Below, piece by piece: positions 11,617-20,849 of a DNA stretch of 64,000 nt (position 1 is the stretch's first letter; each line of letters opens with the position of its first letter). A program made the translations under genes and the position numbers. Origin of the DNA: Acinetobacter lactucae (GTDB lineage: Bacteria; Pseudomonadota; Gammaproteobacteria; Pseudomonadales; Moraxellaceae); the NCBI RefSeq assembly GCF_001605885.1, contig NZ_LRPE01000039.1:310001-374000 (forward strand). The letters are read 5' to 3'. The notes under the pieces were generated by a model. The model did not search any database, had not been told where the DNA came from, and was given only the letters and a program-made list of their open reading frames with translations.

Positions 11617-11750
11617 CAGAGTGGTAAATCAAAGGTCTTGCCAACTCGGAAACGATGAGACGTTTAAGCTATGATGACCATGTTCTGTTGAACAATTATG
11701 TTGATCATCACCTATTCATTCAGAAATGAATAGCGGCTACTCCCCAATGA
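11617..11750 (-). promoter_or_regulatory. yybP-ykoY manganese riboswitch
   Basis: Leader of the GDT1-type gene. On the minus strand the conserved blocks appear in order: TTGGGGAGTAGCCG (11734-11747), TGGTCATCA (about 11671-11679) and GGCAAGACCTTTG (11630-11642), followed by an expression-platform segment before the AGGAGG ribosome site. These match the Mn2+-sensing yybP-ykoY class as I remember it from E. coli mntP and alx. The exact 5' and 3' limits are estimates. It is expected to turn expression on at high Mn2+. Confidence 0.85.
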
Positions 11751-11761
11751 AGTATGTGCTC

Positions 11762-11789
11762 ATTATATTCGAGCAATTCTATTTTTCAA
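11762..11789 (-). promoter_or_regulatory. Promoter of the Mn riboswitch / GDT1 transcript
   Basis: On the minus strand, TTGAAA (11789-11784), a 16-base spacer and a perfect TATAAT (11767-11762) place the transcription start near 11755, just before the conserved GGGGAGTAG block. The -35 overlaps the last codons of the upstream small membrane gene. Confidence 0.7.
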
Positions 11790-12064
11790 ATAAAAAATTT
11801 TATCCATGCCCAAACTAACAATCGCCCTAAGCCCAATAGTAAAGCTAAACAAATACTTAAGTTAATAAACCCTAAATTATTAATACCAGCTACGTGCTGT
11901 GATTGAAATTCAAACGGCAAAATAAGCATTGCTACAAATACTTCCAAGCCCATTGCAACGTAGGTCACCCACTCCCAAGGAAAGTGTAAAATACTCACCC
12001 ACACTCCCATCAATAAAAATACAATCAATAGGATGGGCACCATAATTTTCAAAAATCCTACCAT
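11786..12064 (-). CDS. Small hypothetical inner-membrane protein
   Basis: A 92-residue, very hydrophobic protein with three predicted membrane helices (about residues 5-27, 32-50 and 65-90). No catalytic motif and no family I recognise. A good ribosome site (AAGGAG, 8-9 bases upstream of ATG 12064) supports translation. It lies on the same strand as the GDT1-type gene, but that gene has its own promoter overlapping this stop codon, so they need not be co-regulated. Confidence 0.65.
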   Translation of the reverse strand: MVGFLKIMVPILLIVFLLMGVWVSILHFPWEWVTYVAMGLEVFVAMLILPFEFQSQHVAGINNLGFINLSICLALLLGLGRLLVWAWIKFFI

Positions 12065-12163
12065 TTATTATTTCTCCTTTACTAATAACGAGAAATTTCT
12101 CCGCTCTCGACACTTTTTTCGTCTTTAGATTAACCTAAAACCAAGTAAATTAAATATCAAAAT

Positions 12164-12187
12164 AAAACCCCGCCGAAGCGAGGTTTT
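12164..12187 (-). terminator. aceEF terminator
   Basis: Hairpin AAAACCtCGC ttcg GCGGGGTTTT (minus-strand sense) shortly after the aceF stop. Confidence 0.8.
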
Positions 12188-12206
12188 AATGATTCATTTC
12201 AAAATA

Positions 12207-14189
12207 TTAGATTAATAAAGTACGAATATCTTTAAGAAGTTTCGTAAGTTTATTGGTAAAGCGGGCTGCATCTGCACCATTAATTACACGGTGGTCATAA
12301 GACAATGACAATGGCAACATTAAGCGTGGGTCAAAGTCCTTACCATTCCAAACAGGCTGCATCGTTGCAGGTGAAATACCCAAAATCGCAACTTGCGGCC
12401 AGTTTACAAGTGGTGTAAATGCTGTACCACCTATTGCGCCTAAACTTGAGATGGTGAAATTCGCACCTTGTAAGTCTTTCGGTGTTAATTTCTTATCACG
12501 TGCTTTTTGACCTAACACACCCAATTCAACTGCAATTTGCTTAATTGATTTTTGGTCTGGGTTACGAAGTACTGGCACAGTTAAACCATCAGGTGTTGCT
12601 ACCGCAATTCCCATATGGATTTCATTGCGCAAGAGCACTGATTTACCGTCATCAGATAGATGGCCTGCGAACTCACGCTCTTCTTTCAACAAATGCGCAA
12701 CCGCTTTGATAATGAATGCCATAATCGTCAGGCTGATACCTTCTTTTTTGAAGTTACCTTTTAGCTCATTACGCCAATCTTCTAACTCAGTAATATCAGC
12801 AAGGTCAAACTGAGTTACCTGTGGAATAAAGTTGTTCAACGACAATTGCGGAATTGATACTTGCTGCAAACGCGTCAGTACTTTTTCTTCCACGCCACCA
12901 AATGCTGTAAAGTCAGGAAGCTTTGGCAAACCTGAAACTGCTGGTGCAGCCGCAGCAACTGGTGCAGCTTGCGGTGCAGTTAAACGAGTCTTCACATACG
13001 CAAAGATATCTTCTTTAACAACACGGCCATGTTCGCCAGAAGTCTTAACTTGAGATAAAACTACACCAAGTTCACGAGCAAGCTTACGAACAGCTGGTCC
13101 TGCATAAACTTTAGCGTTTTCGGCTTCTTGCTCTTTGGTTAACTTGTCACTGCCAGTCGCTGGAGCAGATACAGCTTGAGTCTGAGCAGGAGTTGCCGCT
13201 TTAGGCGCTGCTGCCTGTGGAGCGGGAGCTACCTCTGCTTTTGCCGCTGGTGCAGCAGCAGGTGCTTGGCCTTCAGCTTCAATTGTTGCAAGCAATACAC
13301 CTTGTGAAACCTGTTGACCTGCCTGTAAGTGAATTGCTTTCACAACACCCGCAACAGTACTTGGAACTTCCACAGTTGCTTTATCTGACTCAACGACAAC
13401 AAGGCTTTGATCTACATCAACCTTGTCACCAACCTGAACCAAGATTTCAGCAACAACAGCTTTATCAACACCCAAATCAGGAACGTTAATATCAACTGGT
13501 CCAGATTGAGTAGCAGTCGATGCTACAGTTTCTTGCTGAGCTGGTGCAGGTGCTGCCGCCGGAGCTGCTGTTGTAGGAGCGGGTTCAGCCGATGCACTAG
13601 ATGCAGACGTTGTTTTCACTTGAATGAGAACCACGCCTTCTTTAACTGTATCGCCTTCTTTAACTTGAATGCTTTCTACAGTACCCGCAACACTGCTTGG
13701 TACTTCTACAGTTGCTTTGTCAGACTCAACCACAACGATGCTTTGCTCAACATCGATTTGCTCGCCAACTTTTACTAAAATTTCACCAACCAGTGCTTTT
13801 TCAACACCAATATCTGGAACTTGAACTTCAACCACTTGGCTAGTTGTTGTCGTTGCTGGTTGAGCAGCAGTTGAAGGCTGTTGTGCCGCTGCCGGTGCTG
13901 CTGTTTGCTCAGTTGCTGGTGCAGGTTTTGGAGCTTCTTCTGCTTGAGCTGCTGGTGCAGCTCCTTCAGCTTCAAGTTCAAGCAATACCGTACCTTCAGT
14001 TACGCTATCACCTTCTTTGATTAAGATGCTTTTTACCACACCTGTTGAAGTGCTAGGCACTTCAACAGAGGCTTTATCTGACTCAAGCAAAACAAGGCTA
14101 TCATTTTCTGCAATGCTGTCGCCAACTTTTACCAAAATTTCAGCAACAACTGCTTTATCTACACCAATATCAGGGGTCTTAATTTGCAT
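12207..14189 (-). CDS. aceF: Pyruvate dehydrogenase E2, dihydrolipoamide acetyltransferase (three lipoyl domains)
   Basis: Core of the pyruvate dehydrogenase complex; it transfers acetyl from lipoate to CoA. 660 residues. Three N-terminal lipoyl domains each carry the lipoylation motif ESDKA(S/T)VEVPS (Lys near 40, 160 and 275) and are joined by Ala/Pro-rich swinging linkers. An E1/E3-binding domain follows (about 365-400, PAVRKLARELGV...GRVVKEDI), then the catalytic domain with SYDHRVINGADAARF near the C-terminus. It begins 2 bases after the aceE stop with GAGGGG as ribosome site, so it is one operon. The architecture matches the triple-lipoyl E. coli type. Confidence 0.97.
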   Translation of the reverse strand: MQIKTPDIGVDKAVVAEILVKVGDSIAENDSLVLLESDKASVEVPSTSTGVVKSILIKEGDSVTEGTVLLELEAEGAAPAAQAEEAPKPAPATEQTAAPAAAQQPSTAAQPATTTTSQVVEVQVPDIGVEKALVGEILVKVGEQIDVEQSIVVVESDKATVEVPSSVAGTVESIQVKEGDTVKEGVVLIQVKTTSASSASAEPAPTTAAPAAAPAPAQQETVASTATQSGPVDINVPDLGVDKAVVAEILVQVGDKVDVDQSLVVVESDKATVEVPSTVAGVVKAIHLQAGQQVSQGVLLATIEAEGQAPAAAPAAKAEVAPAPQAAAPKAATPAQTQAVSAPATGSDKLTKEQEAENAKVYAGPAVRKLARELGVVLSQVKTSGEHGRVVKEDIFAYVKTRLTAPQAAPVAAAAPAVSGLPKLPDFTAFGGVEEKVLTRLQQVSIPQLSLNNFIPQVTQFDLADITELEDWRNELKGNFKKEGISLTIMAFIIKAVAHLLKEEREFAGHLSDDGKSVLLRNEIHMGIAVATPDGLTVPVLRNPDQKSIKQIAVELGVLGQKARDKKLTPKDLQGANFTISSLGAIGGTAFTPLVNWPQVAILGISPATMQPVWNGKDFDPRLMLPLSLSYDHRVINGADAARFTNKLTKLLKDIRTLLI

Positions 14190-14191
14190 GC

Positions 14192-16909
14192 TTAGTTCCC
14201 CTCACCTGTTTGCGTTTCATTATATTCAGCAACTGCCTGAACTTCTGGATGCGCTTGAGGAGCCCATGCCACTGGACGGTCAGTATCTAACTCAAAGTTA
14301 GAAATTGCATCTTTAACTAAACGTGCATCTACTTCACCTTCGTCAGCTAATTTTTTCAAAGTAGCAACAACGATATGTGCAGCATCAACACCAAAGAAAC
14401 TACGTAAGTTAGCACGTGTATCTGAGCGACCGTATCCATCTGTACCTAATGCAACAAATGGACGACCATCTGGAAGATAAGCACGGATTTGTTCGCTATA
14501 AGCACGCATATGGTCAGTTGCTGAAACAACGATACCTTCTGTACCACGTAACTGTTTAGATACCCAAGATTCTTTCACTTCTTCAGAAAGCGGGTGTAAA
14601 CGGTTGTATTCTTCACATGCCATACCATCACGTGACAACTCATTGAAGCTTGTTACACTCCAAACGTTTGAATGGATTTGGTATTCATCACGTAAGATTT
14701 TCGCAGCCTTGATCACTTCGCGAAGAATCACACCTGAACCAAGCAATTGGACAGTTGCTTTTTCATCTTTTTCGAACAAGTACATACCACGTTTAATGCC
14801 TTCCTCAGCGCCTTCAGGCATTGCAGGATGCTCGTAGTTTTCGTTCATTACAGTTAAGTAGTAGAACACACGCTCTTGGTTCACATACATACGTTGTAAA
14901 CCATCATGTACGATTACAGCTAATTCATAACCAAAACATGGATCATAAGATACACAGTTTGGAATCGTGTTCGCCAAGATATGTGAATGACCATCTTGGT
15001 GCTGTAAACCTTCACCGTTCAACGTTGTACGACCAGCAGTTGCACCTAACAAGAAACCTTGAGCTTGCGCATCACCAGCTGCCCATGCAATGTCACCAAT
15101 ACGTTGGAAACCAAACATTGAGTAGTACATATACATTGGAATCATTGGCAAGTTATTAGTTGAATAACTTGTTGCCAACGCAGCCCATGCACTCATCGCA
15201 CCAGCTTCGTTAATCCCTTCTTGTAGCATGTGACCATCACTTGCTTCACGGTAATGCATTAACTGTTCTTGGTCTTCTGGAGTATATTTTTGACCGTGAG
15301 CGGCATAGATACCGAGCTGACGGAACATACCTTCCAGACCAAAAGTACGTGCTTCATCTGGAACGATTGGTACTACGCGGTCTTTAATCGCTTTTTCTTT
15401 GAGTAAAGAAGCAATTAAACGAACCATCACCATAGTGGTAGATTGCTCTTTTCCACCTGAACCATTTAATACAGCATCAAATACAGATAATTCAGGAATC
15501 GCTAAGATTTCACTCTCTTTACGACGTGCAGGTAGGTAACCACCTAACGCTTCACGACGCGCCTTCATGTACTTCATTTCTGGAGAGTTTTCACTTGGAC
15601 GATAGAATGGAAGCTCTTCTAACTTATCGTCTGTAAATGGAAGGTTGAAACGGTCACGTACATATTTCAAAGAGTCGATCTGCATTTTTTTGATTTGGTG
15701 AGTTTTGTTCACCGCTTCAATTTCTTCAGACAAACCGTAACCTTTAACAGTTTTCGCAAGAATAACTGTTGGTTGACCTTTGGCTTTCATTGCTTCTGCA
15801 TATGCAGCAAAAACTTTGTACGGGTCATGACCACCACGGTTAAGATTATCGATATCTTCATCGCTTAAATCTTTTACAAGTTCCGCAGCTTCTGGGTACT
15901 TGCCAAAGAATTTCTCACGCGTATATGCACCACCTTTCACTTGATAGCGTTGGTATTCACCATCAACTGTTTCTTCCATTACCGCTTTTAAAGCGCCTGT
16001 GCTGTCTTTTGCAAGTAATGGATCCCAATGACGTCCCCATACTACTTTAATGACACGCCAGCCCGCACCACGGAATAAAGATTCTAGTTCTTGAATGATT
16101 TTACCGTTACCACGTACAGGACCATCTAGACGCTGTAAGTTACAGTTAACAACCCAGATAAGGTTATCAAGCTTTTCACGACCAGCAAGTGAAATTGCAC
16201 CAGTACTTTCTGGTTCATCCATCTCGCCATCGCCAAGATAAGCCCAAACTTTACGATCTTCTTCTTTGATCAAGCCACGATTCATCAAATATTTTTGAAT
16301 GTGCGCTTGATAAATCGACATGATTGGACCAAGACCCATTGATACGGTTGGGAATTGCCAATAGTCAGGCATTAAATATGGATGCGGATAGCTTGGTAAA
16401 CCGTTACCGCCAACTTCACGGCGGAAATTACTTAACTGCTCTTCAGTTAAACGTCCTTCAAGGAATGAACGTGCATAAATACCAGGAGCACAGTGTCCTT
16501 GGTAATAAATCATATCTCCGCCAAAACTATTGCTGTTTGCGCGGAAGAAATGGTTAAAACCTACGTCATATAATGTTGCACTTGATGCGAAACTCGCCAA
16601 GTGTCCACCTAAATCATCACCTGTTTTATTCGCACGAAGTACCATTGCTAAGGCATTCCAACGAATCAATGCACGAATACGGCGTTCCATATCTTGGTCG
16701 CCTGGCATTGCAGGTTGTTCTTCAACAGAAATTGTATTTAAGTAAGGTGTATTGAGACGTTGAATTGGAACATGCTTAGCAATTGCTTGTTGGTAAAGTT
16801 TTTCCAACAAGAATGCCGCTCGTTCAGTTCCCATATGTTGTAAAACTGAATCGAATGCATCTTGCCATTCTTGGGTTTCTTGTGCGTCGGAGTCACCGTA
16901 AAACGCCAT
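14192..16909 (-). CDS. aceE: Pyruvate dehydrogenase E1 component, homodimeric
   Basis: Thiamine-diphosphate-dependent decarboxylation of pyruvate and reductive acetylation of E2. 905 residues, close to the approximately 890 of homodimeric gammaproteobacterial E1. The ThDP motif GDGEMDEPESTGAISLA...NLIWVVNCNLQ (about 230-270) is clear, as are ILANTIPNCVSYDP and GTDGYGRSDTRANLRSFF. First gene of the aceEF operon, with AGGTG before ATG 16909. No pdhR-type regulator or lpd is adjacent. Confidence 0.98.
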   Translation of the reverse strand: MAFYGDSDAQETQEWQDAFDSVLQHMGTERAAFLLEKLYQQAIAKHVPIQRLNTPYLNTISVEEQPAMPGDQDMERRIRALIRWNALAMVLRANKTGDDLGGHLASFASSATLYDVGFNHFFRANSNSFGGDMIYYQGHCAPGIYARSFLEGRLTEEQLSNFRREVGGNGLPSYPHPYLMPDYWQFPTVSMGLGPIMSIYQAHIQKYLMNRGLIKEEDRKVWAYLGDGEMDEPESTGAISLAGREKLDNLIWVVNCNLQRLDGPVRGNGKIIQELESLFRGAGWRVIKVVWGRHWDPLLAKDSTGALKAVMEETVDGEYQRYQVKGGAYTREKFFGKYPEAAELVKDLSDEDIDNLNRGGHDPYKVFAAYAEAMKAKGQPTVILAKTVKGYGLSEEIEAVNKTHQIKKMQIDSLKYVRDRFNLPFTDDKLEELPFYRPSENSPEMKYMKARREALGGYLPARRKESEILAIPELSVFDAVLNGSGGKEQSTTMVMVRLIASLLKEKAIKDRVVPIVPDEARTFGLEGMFRQLGIYAAHGQKYTPEDQEQLMHYREASDGHMLQEGINEAGAMSAWAALATSYSTNNLPMIPMYMYYSMFGFQRIGDIAWAAGDAQAQGFLLGATAGRTTLNGEGLQHQDGHSHILANTIPNCVSYDPCFGYELAVIVHDGLQRMYVNQERVFYYLTVMNENYEHPAMPEGAEEGIKRGMYLFEKDEKATVQLLGSGVILREVIKAAKILRDEYQIHSNVWSVTSFNELSRDGMACEEYNRLHPLSEEVKESWVSKQLRGTEGIVVSATDHMRAYSEQIRAYLPDGRPFVALGTDGYGRSDTRANLRSFFGVDAAHIVVATLKKLADEGEVDARLVKDAISNFELDTDRPVAWAPQAHPEVQAVAEYNETQTGEGN

Positions 16910-17050
16910 AATTCACCTGTTCCTTGTTCTCTAATCTACTTTGTATTTTTACCACGTTTTACCCCTTTCAAGTTATTGCCTCGGGTGAATGTGAGGGGGC
17001 CCTATTATTTTCTGAATGAATAGTCATTGACCGAGCATTAAACAAAATAA

Positions 17051-17081
17051 CAAAAAAACGCCAATAATGGCGTTTTTTTAT
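17051..17081. terminator. Hairpin terminator between aceE and the M23 peptidase gene
   Basis: AAAAAAACGCCA / TGGCGTTTTTTTA hairpin. It lies downstream of the minus-strand M23 gene and upstream of aceE, and has T-tracts in both orientations. Confidence 0.75.
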
Positions 17082-17159
17082 ACAATCTTTGCGTTAAAAA
17101 AGGTTTAGGCTTAGTTTTAGATTCATAAATTTAATAACTTCACCCTTTTAACTATGCTT

Positions 17160-17852
17160 TTATGGAAGCATTGCCAAGTAAGTAGTTGGGTTTTTACGTT
17201 GACCATCTTTTACTACTTCATAGTGCAAATGTGGACCAGTACAGCGACCTGTACACCCTACATTAGCAATATGCTCACCTGCAGATACTTGGTCGCCTAC
17301 ACGCACCATTAGACGTGAAGCATGCGCATAACGCGTTAAATAACCGTTACCATGGTTAATTTCAACATATTGACCATAGCCAGTACCCCAACCAGATTTA
17401 GTTACTATACCTGGGCCTGTAGCATAAATTGGTGTGCCACTCGGAGCCGCCATATCCAAACCGCCATGATGTTCTGCGCGACCACCCATGGTGCGACCAC
17501 CAAAGTTCGAAGAAACTCGTACTGTATCAGGAAGAGGATGAGAAACTAACCAAGAGTAAGGATTTGAAGAAGAGGCTTTAAATGAATTTTTTGCAGTCGT
17601 ACTACCGTACTTCTTTGCGAGCGACTCATTGTTGAGTTCAACTGGTTTTTGGCGTAAGGTCACTGAAACTTTCGCACTCGCCGGAAGATCTAAATCATCG
17701 GGATGAGTATATGAACCTTGAGATAATGTTTTTGATAGTTGTTCCAATCGATCTGAGTCAGTAGATTGGTTAATTGTTTGATAATCTGCAAAAGCAACTG
17801 ATGCTGCCGAAGCGGCAAGTGAAAACGCTAATAAAATACGACGCGTGTGCAT
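17160..17852 (-). CDS. Secreted M23-family peptidoglycan endopeptidase
   Basis: Zinc metallopeptidase of the LytM/M23 type that cleaves cell-wall peptide bonds in the periplasm. 230 residues with a signal peptide (residues 1-22, ending VAFA) and a short linker. The LytM domain has H129-x3-D133 (HHGGLD), H177 (RYAHASR) and GPHLH (H208, H210). All four expected metal/catalytic residues are present, so it looks active rather than a degenerate activator. AGAGG sits 5 bases before ATG 17852. It is divergent from dciA. Confidence 0.92.
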   Translation of the reverse strand: MHTRRILLAFSLAASAASVAFADYQTINQSTDSDRLEQLSKTLSQGSYTHPDDLDLPASAKVSVTLRQKPVELNNESLAKKYGSTTAKNSFKASSSNPYSWLVSHPLPDTVRVSSNFGGRTMGGRAEHHGGLDMAAPSGTPIYATGPGIVTKSGWGTGYGQYVEINHGNGYLTRYAHASRLMVRVGDQVSAGEHIANVGCTGRCTGPHLHYEVVKDGQRKNPTTYLAMLP

Positions 17853-17952
17853 AAAAACCTCTTGAAACTGTTCTTACTCAAGTTCCTTATGATCTCTTCC
17901 TTGATATCGATTGAAATGAACGCTTAAGATTAAGACAAGAATCTATCCGAGA

Positions 17953-18399
17953 ATGACCATGTCTAAACCCGATAACGTTTTTCAACAAACCGGAAAACAC
18001 ATAAAAACAGGAAACCTTACGTTTCTAACAACGCAAGTCGCGCAATGGCAAAGACTTACGAAAATTATCCAACCCTTATTGCCCCAACCGGAACAATGGC
18101 AGGTCGTGTGTTATCAAAATGGTTCTTTAATCATTACTGGTGAAAATCAAGCGATGATCAGTCAACTCAGTTACTTACAGAACCAATATGTATCTAAATT
18201 ATCTCAGCTTGAAGGGTTAAAAGACTTACAAAGAATTCAGGTTCGTTTGAGAAACAAAAATATTTCCAATGCACCCTCATCTGAGCCATCTAAACCCATC
18301 CCCCCGGAAGCACAAGAAATGTTACGTAGTGCAGCCGACTTCGTGAGCGACCCTAAGCTTAGCCAAGCTTTACTACGTTTGGCAAGCAATAAAAAATGA
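17953..18399 (+). CDS. dciA: DciA-like (DUF721) replicative helicase loader
   Basis: A 148-residue cytoplasmic protein with an N-terminal DUF721/DciA fold (about residues 20-100; WQVVCYQNGSLIITGENQAMISQLSYLQNQ) and a polar tail. DciA is the ancestral DnaB operator, used where dnaC is absent. The position beside lpxC matches the Pseudomonas lpxC-DUF721-secA neighbourhood as I recall it, which supports the assignment. ATG 17953 and ATG 17959 are both possible starts. Identity rests on domain resemblance plus synteny. Confidence 0.8.
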   Translation: MTMSKPDNVFQQTGKHIKTGNLTFLTTQVAQWQRLTKIIQPLLPQPEQWQVVCYQNGSLIITGENQAMISQLSYLQNQYVSKLSQLEGLKDLQRIQVRLRNKNISNAPSSEPSKPIPPEAQEMLRSAADFVSDPKLSQALLRLASNKK

Positions 18400-18496
18400 C
18401 GAGCTTTCTATTTCTTAATTAGAATCATTATTATTATGTGATAAGAATCACAATTTTTAATGTTACATTATAACGTAGCCAAGTAAAGACAATGAC

Positions 18497-19399
18497 TTAT
18501 GTCACGCTGACATATGGAATTGGACACTGACTCTCGTCATCAAATGTTACAATTTCATAATTACTCGGATCACTTTGAACATTGCGTAACAACTGATTAT
18601 TTAAAGCATGTCCTGATTTGTAGCCATCGAACTTGGCAATAATTTGATGACCAAGCAAATACAAATCACCTACTGCATCTAAAATCTTATGTCTGACGAA
18701 TTCATCGGCGAAACGTAAGCCTTCTTCATTGACGACCCCTGTATCATCTACACCAATTGCATTATCTAAGCTTGCACCTAACGCTAAATTATTGGCTTTC
18801 AGGTAGTCTAAATCTTTCATGAAACCAAAAGTACGCGCTTCACTAACTTCATAAACAAAAGTTTCAGTCGAAAAGTCAATCGTCGCAGATTGATATTCTT
18901 TAGCAAATGCAGGATGGTCAAAATCAATTGTAAAATTTAATTGAAAACCATTATGCGGTCTAAAAATTGCTTTTTTATCATCAATGAGGGCTTCAACTGG
19001 TTTTAATATTTTTATAAATTTTTTCGGTGCATCCAGCTCACGTAATCCACCTTGCATTAAAAGGTAAATAAATGGGCCGGCACTTCCATCCATGATTGGA
19101 ACTTCAGAAGCAGACACTTCAACAATCAGGTTATCAATTCCTAAACCTGCAATTGCACTCATTACATGCTCAATTGTTCCAACTTTTATATCTCCAGTGA
19201 CTAAGTTGGAGCACATAAAAGCTTCTTGAATCAATAATGCATTGGCAGGTATATCGACTGGTGGATCCAAATCGATACGGCGAAATACAATACCTCCATC
19301 CACGGTATGTGGAATGAAATTGATCATCACTTTTTGACCGCTATGAAGACCTATTCCACTCGCTTTTACCACACGACTGAGAGTACGCTGTTTCACCAT
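18497..19399 (-). CDS. lpxC: UDP-3-O-acyl-N-acetylglucosamine deacetylase
   Basis: Zn2+-dependent committed step of lipid A synthesis. 300 residues, full length. Zinc ligands are visible at H78 (GTIEHVMSA), H237 and D241 ([15 protein letters not shown]), and the catalytic H264 is in KSGHALNN. It sits downstream of ftsZ, with a terminator between them. In Acinetobacter, loss of lpxC gives colistin resistance with loss of LOS; this copy looks intact. Confidence 0.98.
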   Translation of the reverse strand: MVKQRTLSRVVKASGIGLHSGQKVMINFIPHTVDGGIVFRRIDLDPPVDIPANALLIQEAFMCSNLVTGDIKVGTIEHVMSAIAGLGIDNLIVEVSASEVPIMDGSAGPFIYLLMQGGLRELDAPKKFIKILKPVEALIDDKKAIFRPHNGFQLNFTIDFDHPAFAKEYQSATIDFSTETFVYEVSEARTFGFMKDLDYLKANNLALGASLDNAIGVDDTGVVNEEGLRFADEFVRHKILDAVGDLYLLGHQIIAKFDGYKSGHALNNQLLRNVQSDPSNYEIVTFDDESQCPIPYVSVT

Positions 19400-19461
19400 G
19401 CTTTGTAACTTCTTTTTTAAAACCGCTATACGTTAGCATATTTAGTCATTGATCAAAAATA

Positions 19462-19491
19462 AAAAAAGGCAGTGTTTAAACACTGCCTTTC
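19462..19491 (-). terminator. ftsZ terminator
   Basis: Perfect 13-bp-arm hairpin AAAGGCAGTGTTT / AAACACTGCCTTT followed by a T7 tract on the minus strand, between ftsZ and lpxC. This implies that lpxC has its own promoter. Confidence 0.88.
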
Positions 19492-19509
19492 ATTAAAACT
19501 AACGATAAT

Positions 19510-20685
19510 TTACTTACGTTGCTGATTTTTCAAGTAATCTTGAATACTCATTGGAGAAGAACGTGGTGTAGAACTTGCTGTACTACTTACTTCATTATCA
19601 GCATTTTGACGCTTATTGATGGCAGGAACATCATCTTCATCAACAGATTGAGCTGACTGACTCGATGCATGGCTTACCGTATTACGTTTTCTCGGTTCAG
19701 CATCTGCTGCATTACGAGTTAAACCAGTTGCAATCACTGTTACGCGTAATTCATCACGTGCATCTGGATCAAATACTGTACCGTAGAAGATTTCGCCTTC
19801 ATCAAGGTCAACAATCTGGTTTACCACGTCAGTAATAATTTCTGTCTCACGCAACGTAATGTCATCACCACCAGTAATGTTAATTAACACGCCTTTGGCA
19901 TTAATAATATTTACGTTATCAAGTAATGGACTGCGAATTGCTTGTTCAGCAGCTTGACGCGCACGATCTTCGCCACGACCTAAACCAGCACCCATCATTG
20001 CGTAACCGCGAGTACTCATTGCAGTTTTCAAATCGGCGAAGTCAAGGTTAATGTGACCACGGTTAACAACCAAGTCAAAGATACTACGTACAGCGTTTAA
20101 CAATACATCATCAGCTTTTTTATAAGCATCTTTCATTGAAATATCGCCATATACGCTCAATAAGCGCTGGTTAGGGATAATAATCAATGAATCAACATGA
20201 GCTTCAAGTGCTTCAATACCACGTTCAGCAGATTTTAAACGGCGACGGCCTTCAAAGTTAAATGGCGTTGTAACCACACCAACAGTCAAAATACCCATTT
20301 CTTTGGCAACTTCAGCCACAACAGGCGCTGCGCCAGTACCCGTACCACCACCCATACCAGCGGTAACGAAAACCATATCGGTACCTTCAAGGTGGTGACG
20401 AATGATTTCACGGCTTTCTTCTGCTGCAACTTGCCCTACTTCAGGATTAGCACCAGCACCTAAACCACGTGTACTTTGCTCGCCTAACTGAATTTTGAAA
20501 GGTGCATTCATACAGTCCAGTGCTTGTTTGTCTGTATTGGCACAAACGAATTTAACACCTTGAATATCAGACTGCACCATATGTTGAACGGCATTACCGC
20601 CACCACCACCTACACCAAATACAGTGAAACGGGCTTGACCGTTGCCATCGTTTAGTTCATCTTCTATAAATTCAAATGAGGCCAT
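19510..20685 (-). CDS. ftsZ: Cell division GTPase FtsZ
   Basis: Tubulin-like GTPase that polymerises into the Z-ring. 391 residues with [13 protein letters not shown], the tubulin signature [14 protein letters not shown], the synergy region [11 protein letters not shown], and a conserved C-terminal peptide ending [12 protein letters not shown] (ZipA/FtsA binding). A variable Ser/Asn/Gln-rich linker covers about 325-375. It is the last gene of the ftsQAZ run, with AAAGG before ATG 20685. Confidence 0.98.
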   Translation of the reverse strand: MASFEFIEDELNDGNGQARFTVFGVGGGGGNAVQHMVQSDIQGVKFVCANTDKQALDCMNAPFKIQLGEQSTRGLGAGANPEVGQVAAEESREIIRHHLEGTDMVFVTAGMGGGTGTGAAPVVAEVAKEMGILTVGVVTTPFNFEGRRRLKSAERGIEALEAHVDSLIIIPNQRLLSVYGDISMKDAYKKADDVLLNAVRSIFDLVVNRGHINLDFADLKTAMSTRGYAMMGAGLGRGEDRARQAAEQAIRSPLLDNVNIINAKGVLINITGGDDITLRETEIITDVVNQIVDLDEGEIFYGTVFDPDARDELRVTVIATGLTRNAADAEPRKRNTVSHASSQSAQSVDEDDVPAINKRQNADNEVSSTASSTPRSSPMSIQDYLKNQQRK

Positions 20686-20849
20686 GACCTTTAGGGTTCC
20701 TAATACATTATGGCAGTCACTTCAGCCCGTATACTGCCTTGATTTTCAAAAATAACTAATTTTAAGAATGCTGTGCAATACCAACCTTGTCAAGTACAGC
20801 GGTTTTCTCTTACAACTTCCTAACAATTCTACCAATAAATACATACATC

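Noticed and set aside
13407..13778. 123-codon plus-strand frame opposite aceF
   Set aside because: Product of Ser/Cys/Arg repeats that mirrors the Ala/Pro-rich linkers of E2; no independent signal.
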